NCBI GenBank assembly: GCA_020025035.1
Contig: JAHHSU010000010.1
Coordinates: 1 to 27,152 of the forward strand
From: Thomasclavelia sp.
Lineage (GTDB): Bacteria > Bacillota_I > Bacilli_A > Erysipelotrichales > Coprobacillaceae
Direction of reading: 5' to 3'
DNA: 27,152 nt
Part shown: piece by piece, positions 1-6,678 of the stretch
Layout: each line of letters opens with the position of its first letter
Numbering within the stretch: position 1 is the first letter of the stretch
Position numbers and translations under genes: made by a program
The notes under the pieces: generated by a model
Databases searched by the model: none
Told to the model about the DNA's origin: nothing
The model's input: only the letters and a program-made list of their open reading frames with translations

Positions 1-17
1 AGAAAATGTCTAAGAAA

Positions 18-26
18 TGATATAAT
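18..26 (+). promoter_or_regulatory. Extended -10 promoter of the IS remnant
   Basis: TGA followed by TATAAT (21-26) is a textbook extended -10. The expected -35 would lie before the window, so it cannot be judged. Transcription would begin near 33, inside the hairpin described at 30-43. The matching position in the right-hand IS copy also has TATAAT. Confidence 0.5.
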
Positions 27-29
27 ATT

Positions 30-43
30 CCTGTTAACACAGG
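30..43 (+). other. Hairpin over the transposase ribosome binding site (remnant copy)
   Basis: CCTGT (30-34) and ACAGG (39-43) are perfect inverted arms around a 4-base loop, and one further T-A pair extends the stem. The right arm covers the first part of the AGGAGG at 41-46 that serves the ATG at 54. The left arm lies at or before the expected transcription start near 33. Only RNA entering from upstream would therefore carry both arms and hide the ribosome binding site. Confidence 0.5.
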
Positions 44-53
44 AGGAAAGACA

Positions 54-178
54 ATGAGGAAAATTTTACTTATGAAAATGGAAGCAATTTATACTTAAAA
101 GTAACGAACAATTTAAATTTGATGTTATTAAACAACTTGTTGATAATAATGGTAATAAAAAACGTGCAACTATTCAAT
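54..178 (+). pseudogene. Decayed 5' fragment of an IS1202-like transposase gene
   Basis: The reading frame begins ATG AGG AAA behind AGGAGG and matches the start of the transposase at 27023. A run of about 25 extra bases after codon 8 brings an in-frame TAA at 96-98. Downstream, positions 103-178 match 27047-27122 at 71 of 76 bases and would encode NEQFKFDVIKQLVDNNGNKK and a few more residues, then TAA TGA at 178-183. Three of the five differences are synonymous, so the two copies diverged largely while still coding. This is the helix-turn-helix head of an ISNCY/IS1202-type transposase. The rest is missing or unrecognisable, so it is a dead copy. Confidence 0.75.
103..178 (+). repeat. 76-bp direct repeat, left copy (partner 27047-27122)
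   Basis: 71 of 76 bases match 27047-27122 in the same orientation by hand alignment. The repeat is the transposase coding segment following codon 8. Similarity stops abruptly after the shared ATTCAAT. Confidence 0.85.
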
Positions 179-371
179 AATGAAAAATTTATTTTATTAC
201 CTAAAACTAATATAAAAAACGATATAATGCATAAATTCAAAAAGTTCAAAAATAAAATTATTAGCATCTACTAATATTCATGTTTGTAGATTTAGTTACA
301 AAAAAAGCACCAATTTTATATTTAAAATTAATGCTTATATTAAAATAATAAATATTTTTAATTTAGGTTAA
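179..371. other. AT-rich stretch with no convincing gene
   Basis: This lies between the IS remnant and the trmL stop codon. One plus-strand frame stays open from about 173 to a TAA near 273 without a usable start, ending in KFKKFKNKIISIY. It could be the tail of the decayed transposase gene or chance. No clear terminator for trmL is visible. Confidence 0.4.
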
Positions 372-881
372 TTACTCATACAAAAAATCTTCTCCCTTTT
401 GGATTTCATGATATGACAAATTTGGAAAATCTTGTTGTCTTAATGCTTCATAAAGAACTAAGGCAACGCAGTTAGATACATTGAGACTTCTTGTTTTATT
501 AGACATCGGTATTCTAATACACCTATTTAAATATTTCTTTAATAACTCCTTTGGAATTCCATCATGTTCATGACCAAATACAAAATAGAAATCAGTATCT
601 TTTCTTGTATAATCAACACCACTATAAGGAATTTTACTATATCTTGTTGTAAAATAAAATTCACCACTATTTTGTTTTAAGAACTCCTCCCAATTTTCAT
701 ATACATGCATTTTTAAATCTTTAATATAATCTAATCCAGCACGTTTCATTTTTTTATCATCTAATTCAAATCCTAAAGGTTTAATTAGATGTAGTGTTGT
801 ATTAGTAGCCACACAAGTTCGCATGATATTTCCTGTATTTTGTGGTATTGCTGGATTATATAAAACTATATGATTAGCCAT
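372..881 (-). CDS. trmL: tRNA (cytidine(34)-2'-O)-methyltransferase TrmL
   Basis: A SPOUT-fold methyltransferase of 169 aa, the usual family length. It 2'-O-methylates the wobble base of leucine tRNAs using S-adenosylmethionine. Visible family motifs are PQNTGNIMRTC near residue 13, FGHEHDGIP in the middle, and the C-terminal RSLNVSNCVALVLYEALRQ that builds the trefoil-knot cofactor site. The ATG at 881 sits 7 bases after GGAGG, which lies inside the end of rdgB, and the two genes overlap by 8 bases, so translation is probably coupled. It is the last gene of the prepilin peptidase-rhomboid-rdgB-trmL run. Nothing looks damaged. Confidence 0.93.
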   Translation of the reverse strand: MANHIVLYNPAIPQNTGNIMRTCVATNTTLHLIKPLGFELDDKKMKRAGLDYIKDLKMHVYENWEEFLKQNSGEFYFTTRYSKIPYSGVDYTRKDTDFYFVFGHEHDGIPKELLKKYLNRCIRIPMSNKTRSLNVSNCVALVLYEALRQQDFPNLSYHEIQKGEDFLYE

Positions 882-1482
882 GGCAATCCTCCTTTTTTAT
901 TTCATGAATATATTCCATTAATTTTTTAATTGCTTTTGCACGATGTGAATATAAATTCTTTTCTTCTAAGGTCATTTGTGCACTTGTTTTATGAAGAGGT
1001 GGATAATAAAAAATAGGATCATAACCAAAACCATTATTTCCCTCTATAGTAGAATGAATTTGACCTTCAAATGTTTCTTCAATTAGAATTGGTTGACAAT
1101 TTGGAATAATAAGTGCAATTGCACACACAAATCTTGCATTTCTATTTTCTTTTTCTTTCATTAATTCTAATATGTGCTCATTTTTTATCTTGTATGGTGT
1201 ATCTTTTCCTAAAAACCTAGAAGACTCAATCCCTGGTTTTCCATCTAATGCATCTATGACTAATCCTGAATCATCTGCCAATACTACTCCTCCAGTAATA
1301 TTTGCAATCGTTTGTGCCTTTATAAAAGCATTTTCCTTAAATGAATGTCCGTTTTCTTCTATTATAAACGTATCATGAAGTACTTCTTGCATTGATACAA
1401 CACGAATATCATAAGGCTCAAATATTTTTTTCATTTCATTAATCTTTCCTTCATTTGTTGAAGCAATAATTATTTCTTTCAT
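874..1482 (-). CDS. rdgB: XTP/dITP diphosphatase (HAM1/RdgB family)
   Basis: A house-cleaning pyrophosphatase that hydrolyses inosine, xanthosine and related non-standard purine nucleoside triphosphates to monophosphates, keeping them out of DNA and RNA. The ATG at 1482 gives 202 codons; AAGGAGGA lies just upstream, whereas an in-frame extension to 1533 lacks a ribosome binding site and adds a non-conserved head. Family motifs are ASTNEGKINEM at the N-terminus (nucleotide binding), LADDSGL (metal-binding acidic residues), FGYDPIF, and SHRAKA near the C-terminus. The stop codon lies inside the start of trmL. Confidence 0.95.
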   Translation of the reverse strand: MKEIIIASTNEGKINEMKKIFEPYDIRVVSMQEVLHDTFIIEENGHSFKENAFIKAQTIANITGGVVLADDSGLVIDALDGKPGIESSRFLGKDTPYKIKNEHILELMKEKENRNARFVCAIALIIPNCQPILIEETFEGQIHSTIEGNNGFGYDPIFYYPPLHKTSAQMTLEEKNLYSHRAKAIKKLMEYIHEIKKEDCHG

Positions 1483-1535
1483 ATTTTCCTCCTTGTATAC
1501 ATATTTTAAATTTTTAACTGTATTAAGCATCATTT

Positions 1536-2132
1536 TTATATTAATTTATTCCTAGAACGAATCATTATTGTTGCAAGAATCCCACCAATAAAACCACCTA
1601 AGTGTCCATTAAATGAAATACTTTTAAAACAGACTGATAGAATAAACATAAAAATAATATTAGGTAATAAACTATGATAAATATGATGATACATACCATT
1701 CGATCGACGACCTAGCACCACAATTGATCCCATCATTCCAAATATGATTCCACTAATTCCTCCAGAGATAGTAAATCCACCAGTTCCAAAAAATAAATAA
1801 ATAACGTAACCTAATAAATTAGTACATATTCCTGATACAATAATAATAAATAAATACTGTTTTTTAGTAAAAACTTGTTCCAAAAAACAACTAATATTTT
1901 TTAAAGCAATACAATTTAAAGTAATATGCAATAACCCAAAGTGTACAAAATTTGCAGTAATAAATCGCCAAAATTGATGCGTCATATTAACTAAAGCTGG
2001 ACTAAATGCGCCTAAACGATAAGCATCATAAGCACTAAGTTGAATTCCATAAGCAAATAAGCCAAATGCATATACTACAACACAAATTAAAATAAGACTA
2101 TAAGTAATCCAAAATCTTTTATATGTAGACAT
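1536..2132 (-). CDS. Rhomboid family intramembrane serine protease
   Basis: A 198-aa polytopic membrane protein with about six hydrophobic segments, the minimal bacterial rhomboid size. The catalytic serine is Ser127 in GGISGIIFG (family GxSG) and the partner histidine is His177 in NGHLGGFIGG. HFGLLHITLN at 64-73 supplies the conserved HxxxN motif of the second transmembrane helix. All active-site residues are present, so it should be functional. Rhomboids cleave single-span membrane proteins within the bilayer; no substrate can be named here. AAAGGAGT precedes the ATG at 2132 by about 7 bases. It follows the prepilin peptidase after 13 bases, so the pair is probably cotranscribed. Confidence 0.92.
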   Translation of the reverse strand: MSTYKRFWITYSLILICVVVYAFGLFAYGIQLSAYDAYRLGAFSPALVNMTHQFWRFITANFVHFGLLHITLNCIALKNISCFLEQVFTKKQYLFIIIVSGICTNLLGYVIYLFFGTGGFTISGGISGIIFGMMGSIVVLGRRSNGMYHHIYHSLLPNIIFMFILSVCFKSISFNGHLGGFIGGILATIMIRSRNKLI

Positions 2133-2145
2133 TTTTATACTCCTT

Positions 2146-2706
2146 TTATATGACGTTTACTATCAAATATGCTAGTGATAAATACGGAACAAAAGCTACT
2201 TTTTTTTGATGAATAAAAAATGAATGAATGATTGCAAGAATACACGATATCCATAAACAACATAATCCTTTATTCATTCCTAGATTAAATCCAATAATCA
2301 ACAAGATATCAGCATCTCCATTTCCAAATGCATCATTAGTGGTAAAATGTTTATAAATAAAATTATAAAATTTTAAAAATAGAAACAATATAATCCCTGC
2401 AATAAAGTGATTAGACATAGAAGGTAAAAAAATCATATGAAATACTATAATCATAATCATAAATCCATATAATACCCTTGAAATCATAGATTGATAAAAA
2501 ATATCTGTATAGCTTACTGAAATCAAAAATATGTACATGATATATGAGTTAATCATCCAAAGTGAAAAGCCGTATAAAATTACATGGAATAAGCCTACCA
2601 TAATAAGCAATATTTCCATATCATAGGGAGTTAAAAAATAACTATTCTTACCATAAACCCTATACTCTTCATATTTAAGTAATCTTCCTAAACAAATTGC
2701 AAGCAT
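2146..2706 (-). CDS. Prepilin peptidase, A24 family (short form)
   Basis: A membrane aspartic protease of 186 aa that removes the leader of type IV pilin-like proteins. The two catalytic aspartates are visible: Asp68 in SYTDIFYQSMISR and Asp131 in FGNGDADIL (family GxGD). About six hydrophobic segments cover the rest. The N-terminal methyltransferase domain with its zinc cysteines, found in PilD/ComC, is absent, so this is the short peptidase-only form. The start is set at 2706 because GGAGGAG lies 6 bases before that ATG; the upstream in-frame ATG at 2721 would contain the ribosome binding site. No pilin, assembly ATPase or competence gene is in the window, so its substrate is unknown. Next downstream is the rhomboid gene. 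Confidence 0.82.
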   Translation of the reverse strand: MLAICLGRLLKYEEYRVYGKNSYFLTPYDMEILLIMVGLFHVILYGFSLWMINSYIMYIFLISVSYTDIFYQSMISRVLYGFMIMIIVFHMIFLPSMSNHFIAGIILFLFLKFYNFIYKHFTTNDAFGNGDADILLIIGFNLGMNKGLCCLWISCILAIIHSFFIHQKKVAFVPYLSLAYLIVNVI

Positions 2707-2732
2707 TATTTTCTCCTCCATTTTAACATAAA

Positions 2733-2772
2733 ATTAAAAAGATAGTATACATTTATATACTATCTTTTTAAT
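2733..2772 (-). terminator. Intrinsic terminator after rnc
   Basis: Perfect 17-bp arms at 2733-2749 and 2756-2772 with a 6-base loop, T-rich on the outer flank. It begins 11 bases beyond the rnc stop codon in the minus direction, so it likely ends the recG-plsX-rnc unit and separates it from the prepilin peptidase group. Confidence 0.8.
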
Positions 2773-2783
2773 GAATCTACTTA

Positions 2784-3491
2784 TTAAACTTCATTTTTAG
2801 CCTTAAAATCTGTTTTAGCTAATTTCTCTAATGCATCTTGAGCAGCTTTTTGTTCAGCTCTTTTTTTACTAGTTCCTTTTCCTACACCTAAACACATATT
2901 ATCCATTCTTACTGCCATTTCAAATACTGGCGCATTTGCTGGGCCTAATGTATTTAACAATTCATATACTACAGTTTTTCTTGTATCTGCCTGAATTAAT
3001 TCTTGAAGTTTAGTTTTATAATCTGTAATATCTTCATAATCTAAATCATTTGCATGTTGATAAATTGTTTTTTGTAAAATTTTTCTTGCATATTCTGGAC
3101 CAACATCTAAATACACTGCACCTATAAAAGATTCAAATACATTAGCTAATACTGAATCACGATCTCTACCACCATTTTTTTCTTCGCCAGCTCCTAAATA
3201 TAAGACTTCTCCAATACCTAGCTCTCTTGCAAATCTTGCAAGTGATTCTTCACGAACTAATTTAGAACGATGTGTAGTCAGTTGTCCTTCAGATTCATTT
3301 TCAAAACGTTTAAACAAAAAATCAGAAACGAATAGTTGTAATACTGCATCTCCCATAAACTCTAATCTTTCATAATCATTCATTGCATGATTTTTTTCAT
3401 TAGCATAAGATGCATGTGTAAATGCTTCTTTATAAATAGTTAAATTATTATAAGGTATTTGATGTTTATTTAAAAAATCAATTAATTTCAC
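2784..3491 (-). CDS. rnc: Ribonuclease III
   Basis: A 235-aa double-strand-specific endoribonuclease for rRNA and mRNA processing. The signature ERLEFMGDA at 41-49 provides Glu44 and Asp48, and ANVFESFIGAVYLD around Glu120 completes the metal site with Asp112. A double-stranded RNA-binding domain follows from about residue 157, with the conserved GKGTSKKRAEQKAAQ loop-helix. The start codon is GTG at 3491, placed 8 bases after GAAGG, and it overlaps the end of plsX by 14 bases. In many Bacillota rnc follows acpP; here plsX precedes it directly. Confidence 0.96.
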   Translation of the reverse strand: MKLIDFLNKHQIPYNNLTIYKEAFTHASYANEKNHAMNDYERLEFMGDAVLQLFVSDFLFKRFENESEGQLTTHRSKLVREESLARFARELGIGEVLYLGAGEEKNGGRDRDSVLANVFESFIGAVYLDVGPEYARKILQKTIYQHANDLDYEDITDYKTKLQELIQADTRKTVVYELLNTLGPANAPVFEMAVRMDNMCLGVGKGTSKKRAEQKAAQDALEKLAKTDFKAKNEV

Positions 3492-4461
3492 TTTGTAAAC
3501 CTTCTTTCATTTTTTCAACTACATTAGTTTCAATCATTGTTTTAGTTAAAACTAGTGCATTATAAAATGCAATAGCATCACTTGAACCATGTGCCTTGAT
3601 AATTGGACAATCAAATCCAATCATTAATGCTCCTCCAGCACTTCGATAATCAAAAATACCAGCTACCTTCTTCAATGATTTTTTTGCAATCAATGCCCCT
3701 AACTTTCCACTAATTGAAGACATCAAAGCATTTTTAGTGATTTTAGCAACTGTTTTAGCAGTTCCTTCTACTGTTTTTAAAGCAATATTACCACTAAATC
3801 CATCTGTTACTACAACATCAATATCTCCATTTAAGATATCTCTTCCTTCTACATTACCTACAAAATTCAGTGGAGATTTTTGTAATAACTGGTACGTTTC
3901 TTGATGCATTGCATCTCCTTTTTTATCCTCTGTGCCAATATTTAATAAAGCAACTTTAGGACATTGAATTCCTTTAATCATTTTAACATATGCATTTCCC
4001 ATTATAGCAAATTGCAATAATTGTTCAGGTGTATTTGACGCATTAGCTCCAACATCTAACATACATACCCCTTTTTGATTTAAAGTAGGAATCGTTGCCA
4101 TTAAGCACGATTTTTCCACCCCTTCTAAACGCTCAACAAATAACATACAACTTGCATAATAAACCCCAGTATTTCCACAAGACACTAATCCATCTACTTC
4201 ATGATTTTTCACTAAATGAACTGCTTTAAACATACTAGACTCTTTTTTACGACGAATCGCTAATATACTTTGTGTCATATCCATTACTTCTCTTGCATCT
4301 ACAATTTCTACTTGTAAATAAGAACGAAGTTCTTCTAATTCTTCTTCTTTTCCTACTACAGTTAATTCAATATTTGGAAAATCTAATATAAATTTATGAA
4401 TAGCTTCAATTACTGGCTTTGCACCCTTGTCTCCACTCATAGCATCTATTGCAATCCTCAT
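3478..4461 (-). CDS. plsX: Phosphate acyltransferase PlsX
   Basis: Converts acyl-ACP to acyl-phosphate, the acyl donor used by PlsY to start phosphatidic acid synthesis; a soluble, membrane-associated enzyme. The N-terminal RIAIDAMSGDKGAKPVIEA matches the PlsX opening, and later motifs include SCGNTGVYYA, MLDVGAN and VTDGFSGNIALK. Length is about 327 aa, as expected. Three in-frame starts are adjacent: GTG 4470, ATG 4464 and ATG 4461. GAGGTGA overlaps the first, so one of the two ATGs is used; 4461 has the better 8-base spacing. It lies about 30 bases after recG and overlaps rnc. Confidence 0.94.
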   Translation of the reverse strand: MRIAIDAMSGDKGAKPVIEAIHKFILDFPNIELTVVGKEEELEELRSYLQVEIVDAREVMDMTQSILAIRRKKESSMFKAVHLVKNHEVDGLVSCGNTGVYYASCMLFVERLEGVEKSCLMATIPTLNQKGVCMLDVGANASNTPEQLLQFAIMGNAYVKMIKGIQCPKVALLNIGTEDKKGDAMHQETYQLLQKSPLNFVGNVEGRDILNGDIDVVVTDGFSGNIALKTVEGTAKTVAKITKNALMSSISGKLGALIAKKSLKKVAGIFDYRSAGGALMIGFDCPIIKAHGSSDAIAFYNALVLTKTMIETNVVEKMKEGLQSEIN

Positions 4462-4493
4462 CATTTTCACCTCTGTTTATCTATTATAGCATA

Positions 4494-6500
4494 TTAATCT
4501 AAATATGTATCATCCGTTTCTATTTTATTTTCTAACATCTTTTTAATATGATAATATTTTGAATCCTCTATATGACTCATCAATGCTAATGCATCGTTTT
4601 TAGCAATCATTAAAATATTAAAATCCTTCATTATATCTGCTATTAAAAAATTTGGAATACCACTTTGCTTTTGTCCTAAAATATCTCCAGGACCACGTAT
4701 TTGTAAGTCATACTCAGATATTTCAAACCCATCACTATGATTTTCTAAAAATGCTAATCTTTGACTTGCTTGATGATTTCCTGATGAATCTAGTAAATAA
4801 CAATATCCTTGCTTTAATGATCTTCCTACTCTACCACGTAATTGATGTAACTGACTAAGTCCAAAACGTTGTGCATCATAGATTACAATCATATTGGCAT
4901 TTTCTACATCGACTCCTACTTCAATTACTGTAGTGCATACAATAATATCAATTTTATGTTCTAAAAATTGTTGCATTACACTATTTTTTTGTTCTTCATC
5001 CATTTTTCCATGTAATAATCCAATCCTAAAACGATCTTGATAGTGTTTTTCCATTGCATGATACACATCTATAACATTTGTTACATTAGATAATGCATCA
5101 CTTTTTTCTACTAATGGACAAACTACATAACATTGTCCTCCTTGCTCTAAATAGTCTTCAAATGACTTTAAAATAGGTTTCATACTATTAGTCAATACTA
5201 CTTTAGTAATTGTTTCAAGTCGATTAGATGGCTTCGTTTTAATTGTCGAAACATCTTTATCACCATGTAAAATCATAGCAAGTGTTCTTGGAATTGGAGT
5301 TGCAGACATGGTAAGTATATCTACATGTCTTCCTTTTTCAAACAACCTCTTTCTTTGATTTACACCAAATCGATGTTGTTCATCAGTAATGACTAACCCC
5401 AATTTAAAAAAGTGAACATGTTCTTGAATTAATGCATGAGTACCTACAACTAAATCAATTTGATTAGCTGCAATATCTTCTTGTACTTGTCTTTTTTGAC
5501 TAGCACTTAATCCCCCTTTTAATAATCCTATCTTCATTCCAGTATGCTCTAATAACTTACAAAGTGTTCGATAATGTTGATTAGCTAATATCTCTGTAGG
5601 AGCCATCAATGCACTTTGATACCCAGCTAAAAAATTAGCATAAATTGCAATACTTGCTACAACTGTTTTTCCACTTCCAACATCTCCTTGTACTAATCGA
5701 TCCATCATAATAGGATGACTTAAATCTTCTAATATTTCATAACTAGCTTTAATTTGATCTACTGTTAAAGCAAACGGCAATGAATCTTTATATTTTTGGA
5801 TTAGTTCATTATCAAAATTTTTAGATATCCCTACATTATCTTGATGATGGTATTTTTTCATATATAAAAGCGTTAATTGAAATTTAAAAAATTCTTCATA
5901 TTTTAAATATTTAATCGCTTGTTTTAATTCATGTTTAGAGGTTGGAAAATGTATTGTTGTAAGCGCATCTTTTAATAAAATAAGTTGATGTTGTTGAATA
6001 TATTCATAAGGAATAAAATCAATAAGGTGAGGCATTAAATAATTTAATGCTTTTTGAATATCACTACTAATCACCTTACTAGTAATTCCTTTTTTTAACG
6101 AATATATAGGATAAATTCCTTGTATTGTAGATAACGCTTCTAATTTTATATCACTAGCTACAATATTTGATCCTTTACGTTTACCAATAATCGTTATATT
6201 TTGTCCAACTATTAATTTTGATTTTAAAAATTGACGATTAAATATCGTAACTGGATAATGTTTATTATCATATTCTACTGTAAAATACATTCTTGTTAAG
6301 TTTTTTCGAATAAAAAAAATTTTAGGTTCTTCTATAATTGTAGCTTCAATAATAACTTTTTCATTATCAAAAGTGGGAACCATCATTTCATATCGAACTG
6401 GGTAAAATCGAACTAAATCTTCAATACTATAAACTCCCATTGAATGATAAATTTCTATTCGTTTTTCACTTATTTTTATTTTACTTAATTCAGTTGCCAT
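4494..6500 (-). CDS. recG: ATP-dependent DNA helicase RecG
   Basis: A superfamily 2 DNA translocase that remodels stalled replication forks and branch-migrates recombination intermediates. About 668 aa, normal for RecG. An OB-fold wedge domain fills roughly the first 170 residues. The helicase core shows Walker A GDVGSGKT near 272-279, the DEQH box in ITDEQHRFG, motif III MSATPIPRTLA, and C-terminal QLRGRVGRS. The ATG at 6500 is preferred because AGGTGA lies 8 bases upstream; the in-frame GTG at 6509 has no ribosome binding site. It leads recG-plsX-rnc; fapR, common between recG and plsX in Bacilli, is absent. Confidence 0.96.
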   Translation of the reverse strand: MATELSKIKISEKRIEIYHSMGVYSIEDLVRFYPVRYEMMVPTFDNEKVIIEATIIEEPKIFFIRKNLTRMYFTVEYDNKHYPVTIFNRQFLKSKLIVGQNITIIGKRKGSNIVASDIKLEALSTIQGIYPIYSLKKGITSKVISSDIQKALNYLMPHLIDFIPYEYIQQHQLILLKDALTTIHFPTSKHELKQAIKYLKYEEFFKFQLTLLYMKKYHHQDNVGISKNFDNELIQKYKDSLPFALTVDQIKASYEILEDLSHPIMMDRLVQGDVGSGKTVVASIAIYANFLAGYQSALMAPTEILANQHYRTLCKLLEHTGMKIGLLKGGLSASQKRQVQEDIAANQIDLVVGTHALIQEHVHFFKLGLVITDEQHRFGVNQRKRLFEKGRHVDILTMSATPIPRTLAMILHGDKDVSTIKTKPSNRLETITKVVLTNSMKPILKSFEDYLEQGGQCYVVCPLVEKSDALSNVTNVIDVYHAMEKHYQDRFRIGLLHGKMDEEQKNSVMQQFLEHKIDIIVCTTVIEVGVDVENANMIVIYDAQRFGLSQLHQLRGRVGRSLKQGYCYLLDSSGNHQASQRLAFLENHSDGFEISEYDLQIRGPGDILGQKQSGIPNFLIADIMKDFNILMIAKNDALALMSHIEDSKYYHIKKMLENKIETDDTYLD

Positions 6501-6520
6501 CCCCTTCACCTACCATACAT

Positions 6521-6529
6521 AGTATACCA
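6521..6529 (-). promoter_or_regulatory. Extended -10 promoter for recG
   Basis: On the minus strand TGG TATACT matches TGnTATAAT well (TATACT at 6521-6526). No good -35 is seen at the usual distance. The start would fall near 6514, giving a short leader before the ATG at 6500. Confidence 0.45.
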
Positions 6530-6539
6530 TAGTGTATTT

Positions 6540-6567
6540 AAAAGTGTAGTAAACATACTACACTTTT
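6540..6567 (-). terminator. Perfect hairpin between recD2 and recG, probable terminator
   Basis: Arms AAAAGTGTAGTA (6540-6551) and TACTACACTTTT (6556-6567) pair perfectly over a 4-base loop, and the minus-strand 3' arm ends in TTTT. It lies about 110 bases past the recD2 stop, farther than other terminators here, and just upstream of the recG promoter. The rest of 6568-6678 holds only a weak 8-bp inverted repeat (6587-6594 with 6611-6618). Confidence 0.6.
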
Positions 6568-6678
6568 ATGATTAATTACATTATTCAAATCAATATTTAT
6601 CAAGTTTACAATTGATTTATAGCCTGTATTTTATATCACTTTTAACTTTTCTTAAACATAATCTTTCAATCAAGTAAT

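Noticed and set aside
70..267. 65-aa minus-strand open frame across the IS remnant
   Set aside because: It is antisense to recognisable transposase sequence, its product is low-complexity hydrophobic, and no ribosome binding site is present.
6587..6618. 8-bp inverted repeat after recD2
   Set aside because: It has a long 16-base loop, AT-rich arms and no T-tract; weaker than the perfect hairpin at 6540-6567.
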